Assembly (NCBI RefSeq): GCF_900104485.1
Contig: NZ_FMXQ01000004.1
Span: 124,001 to 188,000, forward strand
Source: Bauldia litoralis
Lineage (GTDB): Bacteria; Pseudomonadota; Alphaproteobacteria; Rhizobiales; Kaistiaceae
Direction of reading: 5' to 3'
DNA length: 64,000 nucleotides
Shown here: one piece after another, positions 26,870 through 35,050 of the stretch
Numbering within the stretch: position 1 is the stretch's first letter
How the letters are laid out: the number at the start of each line of letters is the position of its first letter
The notes under the pieces: model-generated
The model's database searches: none
Seen by the model: only the letters and a program-made list of their open reading frames with translations
What the model was told of the DNA's origin: nothing
Position numbers and translations under genes: made by a program

Positions 26870-27742
26870 CTATTCCGGATCGTCGGTCGCCGGCCAGTCG
26901 AAGGTGGCCCAGTCCGGGATGGCCAGGGCGAGGGGGGCCTCGCCGGCAAGAATCGCCTCGCCGGCATCCATCGCCGCCCTGGCGCGGTCGAGGCGGACCA
27001 GGGCAAGGCCGGTGCCCTCCGCCGACGAGCCGAGCGCGCCGATCGGCTTGCCGCCGGCGGTGACCGGCGTGCCGGGCGGCGGCAGGTCGCCGCCCCGGCC
27101 GATGACGACGCGACGGCGCGCCGTGCCGCGATGCTTCATGCGGGAGACGACCTCCTGGCCGACGAAGCAGCCCTTGGCGAAGTCGACACCGGCAAGCTGG
27201 TCCATGTCCGCGTCATGGGGGAAGGCATCGCCGAAGGCGAAGTCGATACCGCCCTCGGGGACGCCGAGCCCGATGCGATGGGCGTCATAGGCGGCTTCGG
27301 TCGATTCGGTGAAATCGGCCGCCATGTCGGCGCCGGGCGGGACGATGCCGCGATAGCCGAGCGCCACAAGGCGCGGATCGGGGGCGACGACGCCATCGAG
27401 CAGGGGGGCGCTGGCGCCACCCCATGCGGCGGCGACGATCCGCTCCTCCGACAGGTCGGCGAAGTCGACCTTCGAGCGCAGCCGGAACAGGCCGAGCCGC
27501 TTGAGGAAGGCCGGGATCTCGCTCCGCGCCATGTCGAGCAGATAGCGCTCGCCGTCGTGGAAGGCGATGAAGTCGAACAGCAGCTTGCCCTGCGGCGACA
27601 GCAGGCCGGCGAATACCGCCCGGCCGGCGCCGGCCTCCCCGACATTGGACGTCATCAGGTTGTCGAGGAAGGCGTGGGCGTCCTCGCCCGACACGGCGAC
27701 GACGCCCCGTCGCGGCAGTTCGGCAATCCGGCCGTTGGTCAT
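26870..27742 (-). CDS. ygfZ: Folate-binding protein YgfZ, Fe-S cluster assembly/repair
   Basis: A 290-residue protein from the ATG at 27742; upstream codons run into the divergent gene. The folate-binding GcvT-like fold is indicated by LPRRGVVAVSGEDAHAFLDN, LSPQGKLLFDFIAF and SKVDFADLSEE, and the diagnostic motif KGCFVGQE is at residues 190-197, whose Cys is needed in YgfZ for maintenance of Fe-S enzymes with tetrahydrofolate. The C-terminal GcvT-like barrel ends GDDP-type acidic tail. It is divergent from dihydroorotase over a 72-bp promoter region and begins the run towards nadQ. Confidence 0.92.
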   Translation of the reverse strand: MTNGRIAELPRRGVVAVSGEDAHAFLDNLMTSNVGEAGAGRAVFAGLLSPQGKLLFDFIAFHDGERYLLDMARSEIPAFLKRLGLFRLRSKVDFADLSEERIVAAAWGGASAPLLDGVVAPDPRLVALGYRGIVPPGADMAADFTESTEAAYDAHRIGLGVPEGGIDFAFGDAFPHDADMDQLAGVDFAKGCFVGQEVVSRMKHRGTARRRVVIGRGGDLPPPGTPVTAGGKPIGALGSSAEGTGLALVRLDRARAAMDAGEAILAGEAPLALAIPDWATFDWPATDDPE

Positions 27743-27814
27743 CGCGCTGTTCCCGCCCTTGCAAGAGATCGGTGGGTTACGTAAGCGGAGGAGGGCTCCG
27801 GGACAAGGATCGAC

Positions 27815-29155
27815 ATGAGCGCAGAAACCTTCGACGTCATCTATGCGGGCGCCACCGTGGTCAACCAGGACGGCGCCGGCATCCGCGACATCGGTATCCG
27901 GGACGGCCTGATCGCCGCCGTCGGCGAGATCGACGGGGCGTCTGCCGGTGAGACCATCGACTGCGCCGGGCTCCACATCCTGCCCGGCGTCATCGACACC
28001 CAGGTGCATTTCCGCGAGCCCGGGGCCGAGCACAAGGAAGACCTCCAGTCGGGTTCGCTGGCCGCCGTGATGGGCGGTGTCACGGCTGTCTTCGAGATGC
28101 CCAACACCAACCCGCTGACGACCACCGCCGATTCACTGGCCGACAAGGTGCGTCGCGGCACCGACCGGATGCATTGCGACTTCGCCTTCTTCGTCGGCGG
28201 CACCCATGGCAACATCGAGAATATCCAGGAACTGGAAAGACTTCCGGGCGCTGCCGGAATCAAGATCTTCATGGGATCCTCGACCGGCGACCTGCTGGTT
28301 GCCGACGACAAGGGACTCGCCGAAATCCTCGGCCGGACCCGGCGGCGGGTGTCGATCCATGCCGAGGACGAGCCGCGGCTGATCGACCGCAGCGGCCACC
28401 GGGCCGACAACGATCCGGCGTCCCATCCGGTGTGGCGCGACGAGACCGCGGCGCTGCGCGCCACCGAGCGGCTGGTGCGGATCGCCCGCGAGACCGGGGC
28501 GCGGGTCCACCTGCTCCACGTCTCGACCGCCGAGGAAATGGACTTCATCGGCCCCTACAAGGACAACATCACCGTCGAGGTGACACCGCAGCACCTGACC
28601 TTCCATGCCGAGCACTATGGCGACCTCGGGACGCGCCTGCAGATGAATCCGCCGATCCGCGGGCTGCGGCATCAGGAGCGCATCTGGTGGGGCCTGCGGC
28701 AGGGCATCGCCGACGTGCTGGGGTCGGACCATGCACCCCATACGCTCGAAGAGAAGGCCAAGCCCTATCCGGCGTCGCCCTCGGGCATGCCGGGCGTCCA
28801 GACGCTGGTGCCGGTGATGCTCGACCATGTCGCCGCCGGCCGCCTGTCGCTGGCCCGCTTCGTCGACCTCTCCTCGGCCGGTCCGGCGCGGATCTTCGGC
28901 ATCGCCCGAAAAGGGCGGATCGCGCTTGGTTACGACGCCGACCTGACCATCGTCGACCTCAAGCGCCGCGAGACCATCACCGACGCCTGGAGCGCCTCGA
29001 AGAGCGGCTGGACGCCCTATGCCGGCAAGACGGTGACCGGCTGGCCGGCTGGCACCGTGGTGCGCGGCCGCCGCGTCATGTGGGACGGCGACCTCGTCAC
29101 GCCGTCGACGGGTCAGGCGGTGCGCTTCGTCGAGACGCTGGCGCCGACCCCATAG
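27815..29155 (+). CDS. pyrC: Dihydroorotase (amidohydrolase family)
   Basis: A 446-residue enzyme of the cyclic amidohydrolase superfamily. Metal and catalytic motifs: DTQVHFREPG (two His), GIKIFMGSSTGDLL with the lysine that is carbamylated, SIHAEDEP, HLLHVSTAEEM, EVTPQHLTF and the catalytic Asp in LGSDHAPHTLEEK. The C-terminal beta-sandwich includes GYDADLTIVDLKRR and PYAGKTVTGWPAGTVVRGR. It converts carbamoyl-aspartate to dihydroorotate in pyrimidine synthesis. The class I-like sequence is also close to allantoinase and hydantoinase, so some doubt remains, but the DTQVHFREPG and PSGMPGVQT context favours dihydroorotase. Confidence 0.88.
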   Translation: MSAETFDVIYAGATVVNQDGAGIRDIGIRDGLIAAVGEIDGASAGETIDCAGLHILPGVIDTQVHFREPGAEHKEDLQSGSLAAVMGGVTAVFEMPNTNPLTTTADSLADKVRRGTDRMHCDFAFFVGGTHGNIENIQELERLPGAAGIKIFMGSSTGDLLVADDKGLAEILGRTRRRVSIHAEDEPRLIDRSGHRADNDPASHPVWRDETAALRATERLVRIARETGARVHLLHVSTAEEMDFIGPYKDNITVEVTPQHLTFHAEHYGDLGTRLQMNPPIRGLRHQERIWWGLRQGIADVLGSDHAPHTLEEKAKPYPASPSGMPGVQTLVPVMLDHVAAGRLSLARFVDLSSAGPARIFGIARKGRIALGYDADLTIVDLKRRETITDAWSASKSGWTPYAGKTVTGWPAGTVVRGRRVMWDGDLVTPSTGQAVRFVETLAPTP

Positions 29156-29246
29156 CCGCTGGCAAGCGGTCGGTAAAACCGCGAGGCTGGCTCCGCGTCT
29201 GTGGATGATGTACCGACGCCCGACGCCACGCGGATAAACGGTCGCC

Positions 29247-30251
29247 ATGCCGCCTCAGCCTTTCACCCCACCTGACGGACCCGCGTATCAAAGCGACGCG
29301 ACCGGCGAGCCCGTGGCCGATGCGGTCGCCGTGGTTGCCGAGCAGGGCACCGGGGACGCGGCGTCGGGAAATTCCGGGCTGTTGCTCGGTTTCGTTGCCA
29401 TGCTGGGGGCGGCGCTGGCGATGAGCATCTCGCCGATCCTCGTCCGCTTCGCCGATGTCGGGCCGTTTTCCAGCGCCTTCTGGCGGGTCTGTCTGGCTTT
29501 GCCGATCCTGTGGCTGTGGATGCGGAACGAGGAGGGTGGCGCGGGCAAGGTCCGCGTGGCGCGCTTTCCGCTGGCGACGGTGCTGGCCGGCCTGGCGTTT
29601 GCCGGCGACCTGCTCTTCTGGCACCTCGCCATCGTCAAGACGACCGTCGCCAACGCCACCTTTTTCGCCACCATGGCGCCGGTCTGGGTGGTGGTCTTCG
29701 GCTGGCTGATCCTCAAGCGTCGGCCGCGACCGGCAGTGCTGGCGGGACTGGCGATCTGCCTGCTCGGCGGCACGGCGCTGGTCGAGCGCAGCCTGTCGAT
29801 CGATCCAGCGCTCCTCCTCGGCGACGCCTTCGGGGTCATTACCGGGGTGTTCTTCGGCCTCTATTTCCTCAGCGTCGGCGCGGCCCGGGAAAAGAGCGGT
29901 GCGGCGCGGGTCACCTTCGAACTCACCCTGATCACCACGGTGATCCTGTTCGTCGTCGCCATTGCCGTCGAGGGGAGCCCGCTACCGGGCTCGGCCTATG
30001 GCTGGGGCGTCCTGCTGGTGCTGGCCATCGTCAGCCATGCCGGCGGGCAGGGGCTGCTGTCGGTGGCGCTCGGGCGCCTGTCCGCCGCCTTCTCGTCGCT
30101 GGTGCTGTTCATCGAGGCGATCGCCGCAGCCGGCTTCGCCTGGCTGCTGCTCGACGAGCCGGTGTCGCCGCTCCAGGCGGTCGGCGGGCTGGTCATCATC
30201 TTCGGCATCTGGGTGGCGCGGCCCCGGGGCGGCGACGGCGCGGCGCGGTAG
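29247..30251 (+). CDS. DMT family transporter (EamA domains)
   Basis: A 334-residue protein with a hydrophilic N-terminal tail of about 45 residues followed by ten hydrophobic helices forming two EamA repeats (about 46-180 and 195-325). Motifs: MSISPILVRFADVGPFSSAFWRV at helix 1 to 2, DLLFWHLAIVKTTVANATFF in the first repeat, and HAGGQGLLSVALGRLSAAFSS with LLLDEPVSPLQAVGGLVII in the second. Substrates of this group are diverse metabolites, often amino acids. The gene follows pyrC by 91 bases but need not be related. The RBS is poor. Confidence 0.88.
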   Translation: MPPQPFTPPDGPAYQSDATGEPVADAVAVVAEQGTGDAASGNSGLLLGFVAMLGAALAMSISPILVRFADVGPFSSAFWRVCLALPILWLWMRNEEGGAGKVRVARFPLATVLAGLAFAGDLLFWHLAIVKTTVANATFFATMAPVWVVVFGWLILKRRPRPAVLAGLAICLLGGTALVERSLSIDPALLLGDAFGVITGVFFGLYFLSVGAAREKSGAARVTFELTLITTVILFVVAIAVEGSPLPGSAYGWGVLLVLAIVSHAGGQGLLSVALGRLSAAFSSLVLFIEAIAAAGFAWLLLDEPVSPLQAVGGLVIIFGIWVARPRGGDGAAR

Positions 30252-30373
30252 CGCCGACCGGAAGACGATTCCTCCGCGCCAGTGTCGATTCGCCGATGTG
30301 CCGACCGTCGTATCGATGCCGGCCGACACTTGAGGTCCGCCGCCGGGTCATGTGAACCGTGAGGAGAACCGCC

Positions 30374-30721
30374 ATGCCGTATATTGAAGGCTACATTGCC
30401 GCCGTACCGACCGCGAACAAGGACCAATACGTCAAGCTTGCCAGGGAAGCGGCCGTCCAGTTCAAGAAGCTCGGCGCGACGCGCCTGGTCGAGTGCTGGG
30501 GCGACGACGTGCCCAAGGGCGCCGTGACCGATTTCTACAAGGCGACCCAGGCCAAGGATGACGAGACGCCGATCTTCAGCTGGGTCGTCTATCCCGACAA
30601 GGCGACGCGGGATGCGGCCAACAAGGCGATGATGGACAATCCCGACATGGGGAAAATGGAGATGCCGTTCGACGGCAAGCGCATGTTCTGGGGCGGATTC
30701 GAGCTGGTGGTCGACGAATGA
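30374..30721 (+). CDS. DUF1428 family protein
   Basis: A 115-residue protein from the ATG at 30374, which has GAGGAGA at eight bases; an ATG-like codon five residues earlier lies within the RBS region. Family blocks: YIEGYIAAVPTANKDQYVKL, GATRLVECWGDDVPKG, DFYKATQAKDDETPIFSWV and FDGKRMFWGGFELVV. DUF1428 proteins have a ferredoxin-like dimeric alpha/beta barrel fold and no known function. It stands between EamA and a convergent secreted protein gene. Confidence 0.88.
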   Translation: MPYIEGYIAAVPTANKDQYVKLAREAAVQFKKLGATRLVECWGDDVPKGAVTDFYKATQAKDDETPIFSWVVYPDKATRDAANKAMMDNPDMGKMEMPFDGKRMFWGGFELVVDE

Positions 30722-30737
30722 CCGGCCCCGACCGGCC

Positions 30738-31421
30738 TCACTCCCCGACGAGGAAGTAGCGCCAGGTTCCGTCCGGCGCCAGGCCGACGCGGTAGGAGAG
30801 GTAGGTGCCGAAGGTCTTCATGTCCTCGTAGTCGCCGGGATAGACGATCTTCAGCAGTTCGACGATCTGCGGGCCGGTAAGCAACTCGACAGGGTAGTGG
30901 GCGAAATACGGCCAGACATACATCTCGTCGGGCGTGCCCTCGCCGTAATGGACGTAGCCGGTCTCGAGCATCTCGCTGAGGACGGCGAGGATCTCGCGCC
31001 CTTCCGGATCGGTCGACAGCGACCGCAGGTATTCGATCGGATCGTCGCCGATGTCGTTGTAGCTGAAGGCCGGCGGTTCGCCGTTTGCCTCGATGATCGG
31101 CCGTATCCGCTCGATATCGCCGCTGGCCGCCGCCTCGAGAATCTGTTCCCGCAGCCGCCGGACCGGCGTCGGCAGGGAGGCGGGATCGTAAACGACGGTG
31201 GGCGCGACGGCGGGGACGGAGAAGGGTCGCCTCGTTTCGGTGTTTCCCGGGAACAAGGGGCCATCGGCGGGAATGCCCGGCATCACGCGCTCGCCGGCTT
31301 CGCCCGCCGCGTCATCGGCCTCGACCGTGTCCGGGCCGCTGCCGGGCGCCGCGGCGGCGAAACCAAGCACGCTCACGATCGCCCCGCAGGCAATCAGGAA
31401 GCGGATCAATGTTCCGAGCAT
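30738..31421 (-). CDS. Secreted conserved hypothetical protein
   Basis: A 227-residue protein with a signal peptide (about residues 1-25, LIRFLIACGAIVSVLGFAAAA), a Pro/Asp-rich linker and a folded domain from residue about 85 containing REQILEAAASGDIERIRPII, AFSYNDIGDDPIEYLRSLS, LAVLSEMLETGYVHY, MYVWPYFAHYPVELL and TFGTYLSYRVGLAPDGTWRYF. It looks like a periplasmic protein conserved in Rhizobiales; the function is not known to me. The C-terminal GLAPDGTWRYFLVGE is strikingly aromatic. It is convergent with the DUF1428 gene. Confidence 0.7.
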   Translation of the reverse strand: MLGTLIRFLIACGAIVSVLGFAAAAPGSGPDTVEADDAAGEAGERVMPGIPADGPLFPGNTETRRPFSVPAVAPTVVYDPASLPTPVRRLREQILEAAASGDIERIRPIIEANGEPPAFSYNDIGDDPIEYLRSLSTDPEGREILAVLSEMLETGYVHYGEGTPDEMYVWPYFAHYPVELLTGPQIVELLKIVYPGDYEDMKTFGTYLSYRVGLAPDGTWRYFLVGE

Positions 31422-31515
31422 GGCCGCCCCTCCCGCCGGCGCCGCTTATGCAACCGGTGGCTTTCGTGCCGTCACTTTAGCCGAACGGCCCAGCGTCGCA
31501 ACGCGACTTCGACGG

Positions 31516-31788
31516 CTACTGCACGATCCGGTGTGGCGAGAATTCGAACGCCCGTATGCGCTCCGGCAACGTGTGGACGAGGCCGGCGACGGCTTCCTCG
31601 CCATAGGTCTCGATCAGGTTCGAGAAGGCCCGGAACATAGCGACATGGGCAAGGATTTCCGAATCAACCCCGGCCGAGGCAGCCTCTTCCCAGGCTTCCG
31701 ACAGGTACGTCAGTGCGAGCCGCTTTTTCTCAGCGATTCCATTGTCTTCCGGATTCGATGCAGGGGCCTGCGCAGTCGTCGTCGCCAT
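31516..31788 (-). CDS. Small conserved cytosolic protein, putative CtrA target
   Basis: A 90-residue helical protein: after a Thr/Ala/Pro tail the sequence KKRLALTYLSEAWEEAASAG, SEILAHVAMFRAFSNLIETY and GEEAVAGLVHTLPERI predicts three amphipathic helices. No known family recognised, though it looks like a Rhizobiales-specific protein. The 137-bp upstream region carries a full CtrA-type box at 31881-31895, suggesting cell-cycle control. Low Cys and Trp content and lack of signal suggest a soluble regulator or adaptor; this is an inference. Confidence 0.7.
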   Translation of the reverse strand: MATTTAQAPASNPEDNGIAEKKRLALTYLSEAWEEAASAGVDSEILAHVAMFRAFSNLIETYGEEAVAGLVHTLPERIRAFEFSPHRIVQ

Positions 31789-31880
31789 CTAATCCACCCG
31801 TTCCCCGTCAGAGGCAAAGTTAACGAGCGTGAAAGCTAACACGTCAAATTGTCTGCATCAGCCGCATCATGAAGAAAGGG

Positions 31881-31895
31881 TTAACGCGACCTTAA
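31881..31895 (-). promoter_or_regulatory. CtrA-type binding site TTAA-N7-TTAA
   Basis: TTAA at 31881-31884 and TTAA at 31892-31895 are separated by exactly seven bases, which is the full CtrA consensus. It lies 93 bases upstream of the 90-residue protein gene on the minus strand. In GC-rich DNA this spacing is rare by chance. A further TTAA tetramer at about 31914 lacks a partner. Confidence 0.5.
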
Positions 31896-31925
31896 GGATT
31901 CCGAAGGGTTCCGTTAACGGTCTGT

Positions 31926-32354
31926 TTACTCTTGCCGACCGTAGCGGGCGACCACATCGCGGGCAAGGCGGGCCCCTTCGTCCATATACCGATCAATCGC
32001 CGCGGTCGCCGCCGGGGTACAGGTGCGGTAAACGGCCTTGAAGCCGTCATACCCGCGGTTGAAGCGATCGACGAAGCGCAGGCGGCGGGCGGGATCTGCC
32101 TGATCCGCATCGATCAGCGCCTGCATCTGGTCGCGCCACAGGCCGCCTTCGTCGCCGCCGCAAAGCTGGCGCATGTAGTGAATGGCGCCGAGGATTTCCG
32201 AGAGTCGAAGCAGGCTCTCGTCGTAAGGCGTGACGATCGGCTCCGGCGCCGCCGGCTCTTCTTCTTCCTGGGCAAGCGCCGACCCGGCAAGTCCGACGGC
32301 GACCAGCGCCACCAGTCCGAGGGCTGATTTTCTCGTGCGATTCTTCACTGTCAC
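31926..32354 (-). CDS. Secreted TIGR02301 family protein
   Basis: A 142-residue exported protein from a GTG at 32354, with a signal peptide (about residues 1-28, ALGLVALVAVGLAGSALA). The mature part starts with an acidic EEEEPAAPEP and holds PYDESLLRLSEILGAIHYMR, LCGGDEGGLWRDQM, RLRFVDRFNRGYDGFKAVY and CTPAATAAIDRYMDEGARLARD, the pattern of TIGR02301. Two cysteines (in LCGG and RTCTP) may form a disulfide. Role unknown; the family is confined to alphaproteobacteria, mainly Rhizobiales. Confidence 0.85.
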   Translation of the reverse strand: MTVKNRTRKSALGLVALVAVGLAGSALAQEEEEPAAPEPIVTPYDESLLRLSEILGAIHYMRQLCGGDEGGLWRDQMQALIDADQADPARRLRFVDRFNRGYDGFKAVYRTCTPAATAAIDRYMDEGARLARDVVARYGRQE

Positions 32355-32396
32355 TGTCAGGCGTCCCGCTGTGTCCTGCCCCGCTCGGCGAATGGT

Positions 32397-32816
32397 CTAC
32401 CGCATCCCGAGGTCGGCGAGGATGCGGTTCGTGTCCCGTGTCATCTCCAGCGATCGCAGATCGGCGGCGGAGAACCACCGGGCGTCGGCCGCATCGTCGC
32501 CGGCGGCGAGGTCTCCGCCGGTCGGCCGTGCCGCGAAGACGACCAGGACATAGTGGCCGCCAACACCGGCCGATTCGTGGCCGGGGAGGATTTCAGCGTG
32601 GTCGATGACGGCGCCGATATCCACCGTCAGGCCGGTTTCCTCGCGGACTTCCCGCGCCGCCGCCACGGCAAGGGCCTCGCCATATTCGACGCCGCCGCCC
32701 GGAAAGGCCCATAGTCCGAGATAAGGCGGTTTGCCCCGCTGGACGAGCAGGACCATTTCGTCCCGGCGGATAACGACGCTGACGCCGAGGCGTGGACGGG
32801 GGGAGGGCGATGACAT
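32397..32816 (-). CDS. NUDIX hydrolase
   Basis: A 139-residue protein from the ATG at 32816. The Nudix box is complete: GGGVEYGEALAVAAAREVREETGL (shown as two parts, G-x5-E and REVREETG). Flanking blocks are GVSVVIRRDEMVLLVQRGKPPYLGLWAFP and VVFAARPTGGDLAAGDDAADARWF. The GLWAFPGGGVEYGE context is typical of ADP-ribose or MutT-like hydrolases. Substrate cannot be told. It is divergent from the SRAP gene over about 97 bp. Confidence 0.9.
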   Translation of the reverse strand: MSSPSPRPRLGVSVVIRRDEMVLLVQRGKPPYLGLWAFPGGGVEYGEALAVAAAREVREETGLTVDIGAVIDHAEILPGHESAGVGGHYVLVVFAARPTGGDLAAGDDAADARWFSAADLRSLEMTRDTNRILADLGMR

Positions 32817-32913
32817 GGCGGCGATGCTATCCTCCGCGCCGGACCGCCGCAAAGCCCCGACGCGCCGCGGGTGGCGGCGAATCGATTGCGGCGGATGAAG
32901 GGAGCCGGAGACC

Positions 32914-33594
32914 ATGTGCGGACGCTATATCCTGACAGCCACGCCCGAGGAGCTTGCGGCGCTGTTTGGCTATATCGACGGCGAGTGGTTTCCGCCGCGC
33001 CACAACATCGCGCCGACCCAGCCGATCGCCATCGTCCGCCAGGTCGAGGGCGCACGGCGCTTCGCGCTGGTTCGCTGGGGGCTGGTGCCGGGCTGGGTCG
33101 AGGATCCCCGCAAATTCTCGCTGCTGATCAACGCCCGGGCCGAGGGCGTCGCGACCAAGCCGTCCTTCAAGTCCGCCTACAAGTATCGCCGCTGCCTGAT
33201 CCCGGCATCGGGCTTCTACGAATGGCGACGGGCGGCCGGCAGCGCCAAGCAGCCCTATCTCATTCGCCGGCCGGACCATGCGCCGTTCGCCTTTGCCGGG
33301 CTCTGGGAAAGCTGGATGGGGAAGGATGGCAGCGAAATCGACAGCGCCTGCATCATCACCACCGACGCCAACCGGCTGCTGGCGCCGATCCATGACCGGA
33401 TGCCGGTGATTCTCGATCCGCAGGACTACGCCGCCTGGCTCGACGCGCGCGACAATCCGCCGGGCGCGGTGGAGCCGCTGTTACGGCCGGCCGCGGACGA
33501 CCTGCTGGAGGCCATCCCGGTCAGTACGCGCGTCAACAAGGCCGAAAACGACGATCCGGGCCTGCTGGAGCCGCTCGAACAGACGCTGCTCTGA
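32914..33594 (+). CDS. SOS response-associated peptidase (SRAP/YedK family)
   Basis: A 226-residue protein beginning MCGRYILT, so the catalytic Cys2 is exposed after Met removal. Other SRAP landmarks: RHNIAPTQPIAIV, LVRWGLVPGWVEDP, NARAEGVATKPSFKSAYKYRRCLIPASGFYEW (catalytic Glu in FYEW), FAGLWESW, CIIT-T-ANRLLAPIHDRMPVIL (catalytic His). SRAP proteins form a thiazolidine cross-link with abasic sites in single-stranded DNA and protect forks. The RBS GGAGCCGGAG is well placed. I saw no LexA box (GTTC-N7-GTTC) in the promoter. Confidence 0.93.
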   Translation: MCGRYILTATPEELAALFGYIDGEWFPPRHNIAPTQPIAIVRQVEGARRFALVRWGLVPGWVEDPRKFSLLINARAEGVATKPSFKSAYKYRRCLIPASGFYEWRRAAGSAKQPYLIRRPDHAPFAFAGLWESWMGKDGSEIDSACIITTDANRLLAPIHDRMPVILDPQDYAAWLDARDNPPGAVEPLLRPAADDLLEAIPVSTRVNKAENDDPGLLEPLEQTLL

Positions 33595-33624
33595 GCGGCG
33601 CCGGCAGGACCGTCGGGTCCGTCG

Positions 33625-33789
33625 TCAGGCCGGCTTGGCCACCGCCGATTCCCGGCGGGCCTGGCTGAGCGCGGCGACCACTTCGGGAATGGCAACGCTG
33701 CGATACTGGCTTTCGAGCGCTTCTTCGCTCTTGCGATCGGCCTGGGACCGGAACGGTCGGCGGTCGATCTGACTCTTCGATGCAATCAC
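33625..33789 (-). CDS. Small protein of 54 residues, hypothetical
   Basis: A GTG at 33789 opens a frame of 54 codons ending with TGA at 33625-33627, reading VIASKSQIDRRPFRSQADRK, then SEEALESQYRSVAIPEVVAA and a short Lys/Ala tail. The composition is that of a folded helical or partly disordered protein rather than the Arg/Pro/Ser-rich noise of shadow frames. An AAGAG lies about eight bases upstream. It is too short for the usual cut-off. The motif RRPFRSQADRKSEEAL looks conserved to me in Rhizobiales, but that was not verified. Function unknown. Confidence 0.5.
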   Translation of the reverse strand: MIASKSQIDRRPFRSQADRKSEEALESQYRSVAIPEVVAALSQARRESAVAKPA

Positions 33790-34011
33790 GGGTCTACTCT
33801 TGTCTGGTCTGGGCGGCGAAGGCTTCGCCGCAGCTCCAGCCTCATCAATCCAGTTTGAGGCGGAATCGTGAAGACATGGTCAATGAAGCGTCTCGGGTCC
33901 GTGGAAAAGGGAAAGCGCGGTCGAGTGTGCCAAAAATGACCCTGTGCTTGCGCCGCTCGCACCAAGCCGGTAGCTGACATTCGTTGTCTTCCTCTGGGAT
34001 TCGAGCCGCGA

Positions 34012-34791
34012 ATGTCATCCCGACTGCGTGAGCGCCGCTCTTCGCTGGCGACCTGGAGTTCACGGCTGGCGCTCGTCTCGATCCCGATCCTGGTGATCGT
34101 CGCGATCGGCCACCGCAGCGGATTGATGAGCGCGACCCAGGCCTATGCCTCCATGGCACTCGGCTTCGGGCTGGCCGGGCTCGCGGTGCTGGCGGCCCTC
34201 GGGGCGCTGGAAGGGATCTGGCGTGACGGCCGCAAGGGCCTCGGATCCGCCATCGCCGGGCTGCTGGTCGGGCTTGCGGTGCTGGTCCTGCCGCTGGCCG
34301 GTGCGTGGCATCTGATGTCCTATCCGCAGCTCATCGACATCTCGACCGACCTCGAGGACCCGCCGGCCTTCCTGCTTGCCGCCGCCGACCGCCCGGCCGA
34401 TGCCCGGCCGGTGACCGATCCGAGCGAGGACGACGCCGATGTCCAGCGCGAGGCCTATCCCGACATCGTGCCGCGGCACTATCCCGTCGGCACGGCGCGG
34501 GTCTTCGAGGACGCCAAGGTGATTGTCGATCGCCGGGGCTGGCGGCTCCTCGGCGCCCGGCCGCCGACCGAAACGGCGGAGGCGGGGTGGATCGAGGCGG
34601 TGGCGGCGACGCCGGTCTTCGGCTTCCGGCAGGACGTGGCGATCCGCATCCTGCCGGACGGCGAGGGGGCGCTTGTCGACGTGCGCTCCGCCGCCCGCAA
34701 CGGCGCCCATGACCTCGGCGCCAACGCCGAGCGTATCCGCGCCTTCTTCCGCGACCTCGACGCCTCGCTGCAGGGGATCAGCGAGGAATAG
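34012..34791 (+). CDS. DUF1499 family membrane protein
   Basis: A 259-residue protein with three hydrophobic helices in the first 105 residues (about 20-38, 45-68 and 80-105) followed by a soluble domain with ISTDLEDPPAFL, YPDIVPRHYPVGTARVFEDAK, RRGWRLLGARPP, IEAVAATPVFGFRQDVAIRI and DVRSAARNGAHDLGANAERI. The EAVAATPVFGF-DVAIRI and VDVRS-R-G-DLG-NA-RI patterns define DUF1499. Function unknown. A 220-bp upstream gap separates it from the 54-residue gene. Confidence 0.88.
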   Translation: MSSRLRERRSSLATWSSRLALVSIPILVIVAIGHRSGLMSATQAYASMALGFGLAGLAVLAALGALEGIWRDGRKGLGSAIAGLLVGLAVLVLPLAGAWHLMSYPQLIDISTDLEDPPAFLLAAADRPADARPVTDPSEDDADVQREAYPDIVPRHYPVGTARVFEDAKVIVDRRGWRLLGARPPTETAEAGWIEAVAATPVFGFRQDVAIRILPDGEGALVDVRSAARNGAHDLGANAERIRAFFRDLDASLQGISEE

Positions 34792-35050
34792 GGACGCGGG
34801 AGCCGAGGCAAAGGCTCCTTCAGCCGCGACCGTGACACGCCCGGTGACATGGCTGCCACGGCGCTGAAAACGCCTTGGCGAGTTCGTCGGGCCGCGGATG
34901 AAAAACGATCACAATAAATCGGTGGTGCGACAGATCGCAGGTGGCCTCGCCGACCGACAAGGATCACGCTGGAGCAAACCGCAGCGATGAACGAAGATGC
35001 GGCGACCGGGCCGGCAGCGACGGCCTCAAGAAGACGTTGGGGGGAACGAC

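Noticed and set aside
32820-32913. LexA box upstream of the SRAP gene
   Set aside because: No GTTC-N7-GTTC pattern is present in the 97-bp divergent promoter region.
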